This document shows positions 27,552 through 34,302 of a DNA stretch of 64,000 bases, piece after piece. The notes below the pieces were generated by a model. It saw only the letters and a program-made list of their open reading frames with translations. It was not told the DNA's origin and ran no database searches. This DNA comes from Brevibacillus sp. JNUCC-41 (GTDB lineage Bacteria; Bacillota; Bacilli; Bacillales; DSM-1321): NCBI RefSeq assembly GCF_014844095.1, contig NZ_CP062163.1, forward strand, positions 4,683,501 through 4,747,500. The letters are read 5' to 3'. Each line of letters begins with the position of its first letter. Position 1 is the stretch's first letter. A program made the position numbers and the translations under genes.

Positions 27552-27572
27552 CTGCAATGTTCTAATACTAAA

Positions 27573-28151
27573 CTATAATCTATTTGATTCCTGAATAATT
27601 TGTTGTCTTAACTGGCAATACTCTGAAATTAACAAGGAAAATACCAGTGCATCATGCGATTGATCCCGAAGAAATAGATAACTTCGAAGGGTGCCTTCCT
27701 CTTTAAATCCAAATTTCTTCAATAGGTTTCTGGATGCAATATTATCCGTGAAAGTTAATGCTGCAATTCTGCTTAGTCCCAATTCTTCAAAGCAATAGCG
27801 CAATACTTCGTTAACGGCTTCAGACGTAAAATGATTCCTCCAATATTCGGGATGGATTTCATAACCTATTTCGGCCCGTTTGTTCGCAAGGCTCAATTGG
27901 TTCAGGCCAACAGTACCGATGAATTTGCCTGAATCCTTTAAAATGACTCCCCACCGCAGCCCACGTTTGTTTATATAAGCACTTTTAAACGAGTCGATTA
28001 AGCGGCGGGCATCTTCAACTCGGGTTAAACTTTCTATACCATCATATTTGGTCACTTCATCTTTAGAGAGAATTTCAAACAGACTCTCAGCATGATGGTG
28101 ACCTATTTCGATTAAACGCAGCCTTTCTGTTTCCAATTCCTTTAACCACAT
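27573..28151 (-). CDS. GNAT family N-acetyltransferase
   Basis: A 192-residue RimJ/RimL-like acetyltransferase beginning MWLKELETERLRLIEIG. It contains the IGTVGLNQL strand, AEIGYEIHPEYWRNHFTSEA (acetyl-CoA site) and FTDNIASRNLLKKFGFKEEG. It is about 20% related in layout to the GNAT at 17981 but is a separate protein. ATG 28151 follows GGGGGGA. Substrate unknown. Confidence 0.82.
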   Translation of the reverse strand: MWLKELETERLRLIEIGHHHAESLFEILSKDEVTKYDGIESLTRVEDARRLIDSFKSAYINKRGLRWGVILKDSGKFIGTVGLNQLSLANKRAEIGYEIHPEYWRNHFTSEAVNEVLRYCFEELGLSRIAALTFTDNIASRNLLKKFGFKEEGTLRSYLFLRDQSHDALVFSLLISEYCQLRQQIIQESNRL

Positions 28152-28216
28152 CGAAGTATCCCCCCGGTATATTCTGCTGTCTACTTTATTCTATTCTTGA
28201 AGAAGAGATACCTGTC

Positions 28217-29449
28217 TCAGTGGACAATACTTTTTGAAAAATTCCTTTCCTTAACATACAATGCCGAGTCTTCATGTCCTCCCTTTGTAATCAAATCCCT
28301 GATGATTTGGGAGAGGATAACACTGTAAACCGTCCCATTACCGCCATAACCTAATAAGAAATAACAATTAGGATGGTTAGGATATATTCCTATTGTCGGT
28401 AAACCATCATGGGTCTCACCAAAAAAAGCTCCCCAATAATAATCAGCCCTGACCCGATTCTCTAATTCTGGAAACAAATTGATAAGCTGCTTCAATAATT
28501 TATCTCTTTTGTTCAAAATCATTGAATCCCTCTTCTCCAGATAATTGATAGATTCATCAAGACCACCAATGATAATTCGATTGTCAGGAGTTTTTCTTGC
28601 ATATAAATAAGGCCGTGCCGTTTCCCAGATCATCATATTATCATGCCATTTAGCTTGATCGGCTATTTGATTTGTTGTGATGGCATATGAACTGAGGATC
28701 ACTGCATTTTTATCCTTCACTTCTTCTTGGGCTTCATACCCAGTTGCGAAGATGACTGCCTGTGCATGTATCGTGTGTCCGGTTTCGGTAAATAACCGGG
28801 TTTGATTCTCTTTTAATATCTTCCCATTGATTTTCGTTTTTGAATAGACACGTACGCCTTTCGAAAATGCCTTTTCAATCAATAAATGTGCATGTTTATA
28901 AGGATTGATTTCAGCATCATTACCTGTAACCAGCGCTCCTTCTTTTGAAAACGAAAATTTTCGGCCAAGCTCTTTTTCAGTATAATATTCAACAGGAAAA
29001 TTACGGGATTTAAGATTACTATATTCTTCTTTAAGCTTGGAAACATCCTCTGGATTGGATGCATAGTACAAACTTTTTCTAATTTTAAAATCCGGATTTT
29101 CCTTTAAATTTGGAACAACCTCTTTCTCAAGGGTCCGAATGGCGTCCAAACAAAGCTGAACATGTCGTGTCCCAGCTTCTTCTCCAAAACTATGGATGAG
29201 GGAAGTTAATGTTTTATCATTTGAATACTGTAAAAGTCCAGTATTCGCAAGCGTACTTCCTTCACTTATATCCCGTTTATCGATAAGGACGACATTCAGA
29301 CCCGTCTCTGCCAAAAAATAGGCACAGTGCGCCCCCGATGAACCACTCCCTATTATACAAACATCACATGAAAGATCCTCTTCCAAAATTGGATATTTTC
29401 TAGCTTCAAATGTATCTTTCCAAAACATTTTCCCTGCCTTTAAATCCAT
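28217..29449 (-). CDS. FAD-dependent oxidoreductase (DAO family)
   Basis: A 410-residue flavoprotein. The dinucleotide-binding start is DVCIIGSGSSGAHCAYFLAE, which deviates slightly from GxGxxG by a Ser, followed by VVLIDKRDISEGSTLANTGL. The C-terminus has DGLPTIGIYPNHPNCYF and GYGGNGTVYSVIL, typical of glycine/D-amino-acid oxidase-like (YurR/YgaF group) proteins. ATG 29449 follows GGGTGGAG; the longer upstream frame lacks a ribosome site. Expected to oxidise an amine or amino acid; substrate not evident. Confidence 0.8.
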   Translation of the reverse strand: MDLKAGKMFWKDTFEARKYPILEEDLSCDVCIIGSGSSGAHCAYFLAETGLNVVLIDKRDISEGSTLANTGLLQYSNDKTLTSLIHSFGEEAGTRHVQLCLDAIRTLEKEVVPNLKENPDFKIRKSLYYASNPEDVSKLKEEYSNLKSRNFPVEYYTEKELGRKFSFSKEGALVTGNDAEINPYKHAHLLIEKAFSKGVRVYSKTKINGKILKENQTRLFTETGHTIHAQAVIFATGYEAQEEVKDKNAVILSSYAITTNQIADQAKWHDNMMIWETARPYLYARKTPDNRIIIGGLDESINYLEKRDSMILNKRDKLLKQLINLFPELENRVRADYYWGAFFGETHDGLPTIGIYPNHPNCYFLLGYGGNGTVYSVILSQIIRDLITKGGHEDSALYVKERNFSKSIVH

Positions 29450-29703
29450 ACAAGCTCCACCCTTAGGATAATTTATTAGTTCCATATAACTATATCGTTT
29501 TGCTGCTTTATTATTTACCCTGACAAACATGGCCTTCAAACGTAAAATGATTCTTTTTCTACATGAAATAATTCTTCCAATTTATCAAAAAGCCCTATGA
29601 TTTTGGTTATCCTTAACACACTTCCAGGTTATATGGACCCTTAACATCAGCTTCCCATTCGATACCTTTTCCCCATTCCAGTAAGGAATGTTAATGAGCT
29701 AAT

Positions 29704-29732
29704 TTTACACAAAACTATTTTTATAGCATACT
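29704..29732 (+). promoter_or_regulatory. Candidate sigma-A promoter of the LysM-CAP gene
   Basis: TTTACA (29704-29709), 17-base spacer, CATACT (29727-29732), about 40 bases before the ATG. The rest of the 29450-29770 spacer shows nothing recognisable. Confidence 0.45.
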
Positions 29733-29770
29733 ATACTTCCAATCCAGATATTCTACTAGGAGGAATCAAA

Positions 29771-30397
29771 ATGAAGAAAATCATCCTTTTATCAGCACTG
29801 TCGCTATCCCTATTAGCTCCAAAAATTGCTCTAGGAGCCAATACTTACGAGGTGGCAAAAGGAGATACCTTAACGAAAATCGCTACTGAATATGATGTCA
29901 GCATTGACGAATTACTTAAAACGAACTCTGCTATAAACGATGCAAACCAAATTCGAATCGGACAAATCATAAATCTTCCCGCTTCCAACACCACAGTTAA
30001 TCGAGAAGAAAGTCAATCAGTTGAACAACAGGTCCTTAGTTTAGTGAACGAAGAACGGTCAAAACGGGACCTCCCTTCCCTTAAAATGGATACAGCCATT
30101 TCTCAAGTAGCAATTCTGAAATCGGAGGATATGCGAGATAGTAATTATTTCAATCATACAAGCCCGAGTTATGGATCGCCTTTCGAAATGATGAAATCCT
30201 TTGGGATCAGTTACAAGTACGCAGGGGAAAATATCGCAGCAGGTCAACCTAGTGCGGATTCTGTCATGAAATCATGGATGAACAGCCCTGGACATAAGGC
30301 AAACATTCTGAACAAGAACTATACACATATTGGAATTGGGCATGTGACAGGAGGGAAATACACCCACTATTGGACCCAGCAATTCATTGGAAATTAA
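29771..30397 (+). CDS. Secreted LysM-CAP domain protein
   Basis: A 208-residue secreted protein: signal peptide 1-22, one LysM (about 25-69: YEVAKGDTLTKIATEYDVS) that anchors to peptidoglycan, a Ser/Thr linker and a CAP/SCP domain (about 85-207). The CAP signature residues appear in NYFNHTSPSYG, YAGENIAAGQ and WMNSPGHKANIL. This arrangement matches the YkwD group, common in spore formers. ATG 29771 follows AGGAGG. Function in wall or spore coat is plausible, enzymatic activity uncertain. Confidence 0.88.
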   Translation: MKKIILLSALSLSLLAPKIALGANTYEVAKGDTLTKIATEYDVSIDELLKTNSAINDANQIRIGQIINLPASNTTVNREESQSVEQQVLSLVNEERSKRDLPSLKMDTAISQVAILKSEDMRDSNYFNHTSPSYGSPFEMMKSFGISYKYAGENIAAGQPSADSVMKSWMNSPGHKANILNKNYTHIGIGHVTGGKYTHYWTQQFIGN

Positions 30398-30405
30398 AAA
30401 CGTTA

Positions 30406-30434
30406 GAGGCGGCAGATTGCCGCCTCCTTTTTTT
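30406..30434 (+). terminator. Terminator of the LysM-CAP gene
   Basis: Perfect stem GAGGCGGCA/TGCCGCCTC with seven T. Confidence 0.88.
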
Positions 30435-30622
30435 ATCCTTATATTCCAAATCTAAAGCTTGCTATTATCCTTTATTAGAAACTCCAAGCAAAATATGCGG
30501 GAACCTTTCACTTTATTTAGAAAAATGCAGTTTCCACTTCAAAAAAAATGTCATTCCAGAACATAGATAAAGTAGTTATATCATACTATCTTTCAATTAT
30601 CGTACTTATAAAAATAAAATTA

Positions 30623-30631
30623 TGTTAAAAT
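30623..30631 (+). promoter_or_regulatory. Extended -10 promoter of the RRNPP regulator
   Basis: TG-T-TAAAAT (30623-30631) with no good -35 element, 37 bases before the ATG. Confidence 0.4.
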
Positions 30632-30667
30632 AGAATTCACAGACATAGGTACAAAGGGGCAATTGTA

Positions 30668-31549
30668 ATGAAAATAGAGGTTGGCTCTGTTATCAACGAA
30701 TTACGAATAAAACAAAATCTTACAAGAGAAGAACTGGCTAAGGATATATGTGAACCTAATGCCCTGTCGGATTATGCAAGAAGCATTACTTCTCCAACCA
30801 TTGATGAATTGGCACTTTTTGCGGTTAGACTTAAAGTTGACCTGCCGTATTTCTTCACCACCAAAAATGAACCGATTTATAATTACATAGAAACCATTAA
30901 ACTTTTGATTAACAAATACAAACGCACACGTAATTTTGAAGCAATTTATGAAATCGTCCAAAAAGAAATGGCAACTGCACCGGAAAAATCGATATCGTTT
31001 TATCAATTCTTGAAATGGCATGAAGGTATCTCTTTTTTTTATTTGTACAATGACAAACAAAGGGCTATAGAATTATTGAATGAAGCCATTCAGATTACCA
31101 TGGGTAAACGGGTCATTCTTCATCAACAGGAGATAGAAGTTTTAAATAGTATCGGAATTATCCATTTTAAAACGAAGAATTATGAAGAGGCCATCAACAT
31201 TTTCAATGAAGCACTGGAGTTTATCGAGAATATTCCCCATGTGAATCAAGAAGGCACCATTATCTTGAAGATCATTCATGGATTGGCACAAACATTGAAT
31301 GAACTTCATTATTATCAGGAATCATTGAATTATACCCTTAAAGGGATCAACATTTGTAATTCGATAGAATCATTATATTTATATGCGGAACTCCATCTTT
31401 TAACTGGTAAGAATCTTGTTCATCTTCAACAACCTGAAAAAGGACTGCACTATATAGAACAATCCAAGAACCTTTTCAGTCTTCAAAAAAACGAAGAATT
31501 CATACGAATTGCCGAACATGAATTGGAAAGCATTTTGCAATGCTTATGA
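30668..31549 (+). CDS. PlcR/Rgg-like (RRNPP) transcriptional regulator, HTH plus TPR
   Basis: A 293-residue protein. Residues 1-62 form an XRE-type helix-turn-helix (INELRIKQNLTREELAKDIC then TIDELALFAVRL). The rest is a chain of helical TPR-like repeats, seen in VLNSIGIIHFKTKNYEEAIN and YQESLNYTLKGINIC. Size and order match PlcR-type receptors (285-300 residues), whose TPR domain binds a re-imported signalling peptide. No short exported propeptide frame lies directly upstream or downstream; a terminator starts 20 bases after the stop. The ligand is therefore missing or encoded elsewhere. ATG 30668 follows AAAGGGG. Confidence 0.8.
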   Translation: MKIEVGSVINELRIKQNLTREELAKDICEPNALSDYARSITSPTIDELALFAVRLKVDLPYFFTTKNEPIYNYIETIKLLINKYKRTRNFEAIYEIVQKEMATAPEKSISFYQFLKWHEGISFFYLYNDKQRAIELLNEAIQITMGKRVILHQQEIEVLNSIGIIHFKTKNYEEAINIFNEALEFIENIPHVNQEGTIILKIIHGLAQTLNELHYYQESLNYTLKGINICNSIESLYLYAELHLLTGKNLVHLQQPEKGLHYIEQSKNLFSLQKNEEFIRIAEHELESILQCL

Positions 31550-31568
31550 ACTTCTATGGATAAAAAAA

Positions 31569-31610
31569 GATAGAGATTGCTTTGAAAAAAGCAATGCTCT
31601 ATCTTTTTTT
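31569..31610 (+). terminator. Terminator of the RRNPP regulator gene
   Basis: Long stem GATAGAG.ATTGC/GCAAT.CTCTATC followed by seven T. Confidence 0.85.
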
Positions 31611-31675
31611 ATCATTGTTTGTCCTCACTTACTCTACCAATTTTCAGAATGCTACTTTAAAACAATCATTACACT

Positions 31676-31704
31676 TTCAATAGCTATCCTAATTCAGCTA
31701 TAAT
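31676..31704 (+). promoter_or_regulatory. Sigma-A promoter of the exonuclease gene
   Basis: TTCAAT (31676-31681), 17-base spacer, consensus TATAAT (31699-31704). Confidence 0.5.
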
Positions 31705-31735
31705 AAAAGAATGTAACCCAACTGGAGGAAAAAAA

Positions 31736-32335
31736 ATGTCTAATAGATTAGGTTTAGTGCTTGACGTAGAAACAACCGGTTTACGTCCCTCTTCAGATGA
31801 AATTATCGAGCTTGCTCTTATACTCTTTACATACAGCAGTGAAACAGGGGAAATTATTAATCTTATTGATCAGGAATCATTTTTAAGGGAGCCCCTCTCC
31901 TATGGAGCAAGAAGGAATTATGATCAAGCCTATAGAATTCATGGAATTCCATACAGCTCCGTAGAAGGAAAAAGTTTTCATGATGAAAAAGTTAAATCCT
32001 TCATTTCCCGTACCGATTCGATTTTCGCACATAATGCTTCTTTCGATAGAAGTTTCCTTTACCAAATGTATCCGGAAATCAATGATCAGAAATGGTTCTG
32101 TACGATGCGGAATGTACCTTGGAAGCAATACGGATTTGAGAATGGTAAACTCTTAACATTATTGCAGGCACATAATATCACAAATTTCCAAACACATAGG
32201 GCTATGGACGATATATCTTACCTAATGGAACTCATGAGAAAGCCAGGACCTTCTGGCCATCCTTATTTAAAGGAAGTCATTGCAAAAAATCCAATGAAGA
32301 AATATGCACCTGCTTCTCAAAAGACAAGGGTATAG
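31736..32335 (+). CDS. DEDDh 3'-5' exonuclease (DnaQ/RNase T superfamily)
   Basis: A 199-residue single-domain exonuclease. The metal-binding residues are visible in all three Exo motifs: LDVETTGL (Exo I), IFAHNASFDRSF (Exo II) and HRAMDDISYL (Exo III, DEDDh type). It should trim DNA or RNA 3' ends. ATG 31736 follows CTGGAGG. It is monocistronic. Its downstream terminator hairpin (32504-32526) has been cut by an IS element, so that the hairpin no longer has its T-run. Confidence 0.85.
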   Translation: MSNRLGLVLDVETTGLRPSSDEIIELALILFTYSSETGEIINLIDQESFLREPLSYGARRNYDQAYRIHGIPYSSVEGKSFHDEKVKSFISRTDSIFAHNASFDRSFLYQMYPEINDQKWFCTMRNVPWKQYGFENGKLLTLLQAHNITNFQTHRAMDDISYLMELMRKPGPSGHPYLKEVIAKNPMKKYAPASQKTRV

Positions 32336-32507
32336 CTGATTGCATAATTACTTCATTGTACAGGCTGCACCAAACAAAAAAACCGTTTTATTGCAAATTG
32401 CCCATTCCACGAGAACAGGAATGCATATCTTTACGATGGGTGTTATTTTAGGGGCACTTTTATTTCCCTGCATTTCACTTATTACCTGATATTTATCAAA
32501 AAACAGC

Positions 32508-32523
32508 GACCCATGACGGGTCG
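32508..32523. repeat. Left target duplication flanking the IS element
   Basis: GACCCATGACGGGTCG, identical to 34271-34286. It is the core of a hairpin CAGCGACCC/GGGTCGCTG. An A-run lies to its left. Confidence 0.75.
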
Positions 32524-32592
32524 CTGCAGACTGTAGACAAACTCGATGAAAATCGAGTTTGTCTATTTTTATGGCTTGTACAATTTGGACCT

Positions 32593-32716
32593 TGATTTCC
32601 ACTCCAGGCACTCGCTTTCCGCGGGCGGTCGGGGAGCCTCCTCGGCTTTCGCCTGCGGGGTCTCTCCTAGACGCGCATTTCCCGCAGGAGTCTCGTACCT
32701 TCCGTTCCAATCAACT
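32593..32716 (-). repeat. GC-rich interspersed repeat, copy 2 (inside the IS)
   Basis: Reverse-complement match to 166-290 over its full length. It lies between the left IS end and the transposase promoter. Its presence within the IS is either a later insertion or a captured passenger. Confidence 0.8.
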
Positions 32717-32742
32717 TTGTCTTACCTTTTAGATAGAACCTT

Positions 32743-32770
32743 TTGCCTGGAGTCATTTTTGTTTTAAAAT
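32743..32770 (+). promoter_or_regulatory. Candidate transposase promoter
   Basis: TTGCCT (32743-32748), 16-base spacer, TAAAAT (32765-32770), about 30 bases before the start. Confidence 0.45.
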
Positions 32771-32798
32771 AGAAGTATTAAAACTTGAGGTGATGAGG

Positions 32799-34157
32799 AT
32801 GCTTTCTAAACATGATTCTATTCAGCGAGATCAACTTGAAATGATTACGTTAGATCAACTGGTGCCACCGAACCATTTGGTTCGTAAAATAGAGGCTGCC
32901 ATTGACTTCACTTTCATTTATGACTTGGTGAAAGATATGTATTCAGAGATAGGACGCCCAAGTATTGATCCCGTTATTTTAGTTAAACTGACTTTCATTC
33001 AATATACCTTCGGTATTCGTTCCATGCGTAAAACGATTGAAGAAGTTGAAACCAATATGGCTTACCGTGGGTTCTTAGGCTATGGTTTCCATGAAAAAGT
33101 ACCTCATTTCTCTACATTTGGGAAAAATTATGAACGACGCTTTAAAGATACAGACCTGTTTGAGCAGATTTTCTATCGCATTTTAATGACAGCTGCTAAT
33201 AAAAAGTTAATAAGTGCTGAACACGTTTTCGTGGATTCCACACATGTGAAGGCCAGTGCGAATAAACGGAAATTTGAAAAGAAAATCGTTCGTAAAGAAA
33301 CACGAGCGTATCAAGGACGTCTTCAAGAAGAAATCAATCAAGATCGTGAAAACCATGGAAAAAAGCCTTTTCCACCAGATAAATTTGATAAAGAAGAGAC
33401 CAAAGAGATTAAAGAAAGTACAACGGATTCTGAGAGTGGCTACTATGTGAAAGATGAACGAACAAAACAGTTTGCCTATTCATTCCACGCGGCCGCAGAT
33501 CGCAACGGTTTTGTATTGGGAACGATTGTAACACCTGGAAATATACATGACAGCCAGATCTTAGAGCCACTAGTTGAACAAGTGATTGAGAAAGTTGGAA
33601 AACCGGAAGCCGTTGCCGCAGATGCAGCTTATAAAACACCAGCGGTTACAAGCTACCTATTTAACAAAGAAATCATACCGGCTTTACCTTATACACGTCC
33701 TCGCACTAAAGAAGGATTTTTCCGCAAACAGGACTATGTATACGATGAACATTTTGATTGTTACCTTTGCCCTTCGGGCGAGCTATTAAAGTACTCAACA
33801 ACAAATAAAGAGGGCTATCGCGAGTATAAATCCCCCAAACACATCTGTGAAACGTGCTCATTTTTATCTCGGTGTACAGAAAGCAAAGACTGTCAAAAAG
33901 TGGTGACACGGCATATCTGGCAAACACATGTGGAAGAAGCAGATCATCTGCGTCATCATCAAGATGTAAAACCTATAAATGCGAAGCGTAAAGAAACGAT
34001 TGAGCGTGTATTCGCAGATGCAAAAGAAAAGCATGGTATGCGTTGGACTACTTTAAGGGGACTTAAAAAATTGTCGATGCAGGCGATGCTTACTTTCGCT
34101 GCCATAAATTTAAAGAAGATGGCCAATTGGACATGGCGAGGTCCAAAAATGGCATAA
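32799..34157 (+). CDS. IS1182 family transposase
   Basis: A 452-residue DDE transposase. The N-terminal DUF772 domain (LDQLVPPNHLVRKIEAAID) is followed by the catalytic core: first Asp in VFVDSTHVKAS (about 146), second Asp in AVAADAAY (about 275), and Glu in KETIERVFADAKEKHGMR (about 402). The insert before the Glu holds cysteines (YLCPSG, CETCSFLSRC) that may bind zinc. The frame is uninterrupted and full length. ATG 32799 is preferred because TTGAGGTG lies six bases upstream. Confidence 0.92.
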   Translation: MLSKHDSIQRDQLEMITLDQLVPPNHLVRKIEAAIDFTFIYDLVKDMYSEIGRPSIDPVILVKLTFIQYTFGIRSMRKTIEEVETNMAYRGFLGYGFHEKVPHFSTFGKNYERRFKDTDLFEQIFYRILMTAANKKLISAEHVFVDSTHVKASANKRKFEKKIVRKETRAYQGRLQEEINQDRENHGKKPFPPDKFDKEETKEIKESTTDSESGYYVKDERTKQFAYSFHAAADRNGFVLGTIVTPGNIHDSQILEPLVEQVIEKVGKPEAVAADAAYKTPAVTSYLFNKEIIPALPYTRPRTKEGFFRKQDYVYDEHFDCYLCPSGELLKYSTTNKEGYREYKSPKHICETCSFLSRCTESKDCQKVVTRHIWQTHVEEADHLRHHQDVKPINAKRKETIERVFADAKEKHGMRWTTLRGLKKLSMQAMLTFAAINLKKMANWTWRGPKMA

Positions 34158-34270
34158 CATAGTGGGTTCGAAGAGCCCAATCTCTTAACTTTAGGCGAAA
34201 ATTTAAATGAAATTTCAAAAGGGGTTCAGAATTTTTTAATTCCGAACCCCTATTGTCTACAAACTGCAGT

Positions 34271-34286
34271 GACCCATGACGGGTCG
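34271..34286. repeat. Right target duplication flanking the IS element
   Basis: GACCCATGACGGGTCG, identical to 32508-32523. It is followed by CTG and a run of eight T, the original tail of the terminator. Confidence 0.75.
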
Positions 34287-34302
34287 CTGTTTTTTTTGAC
34301 CA

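Larger units (their letters stand above)
32524..34269 (+). mobile_element. Intact IS1182-family insertion sequence, 1746 bp
   Basis: The ends are a 17-base inverted repeat with two mismatches: CTGCAGACTGTAGACAA at 32524-32540 and, read inward on the other strand, CTGCAGTTTGTAGACAA ending at 34269. A 16-base direct repeat flanks it. Inside are, in order, a perfect 12-bp hairpin GACAAACTCGAT with GAAA loop (32536-32563), which may block read-in transcription, a copy of the GC-rich repeat (32593-32716), a promoter, the transposase, and a terminal hairpin GGGGTTC/GAACCCC (34220-34250). Everything needed for transposition appears intact. Confidence 0.85.

Noticed and set aside
32343..32470. A 41-codon minus-strand frame with a hydrophobic stretch downstream of the exonuclease gene
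   Set aside because: No ribosome site, no family resemblance and it lies in the former 3' region of two genes.
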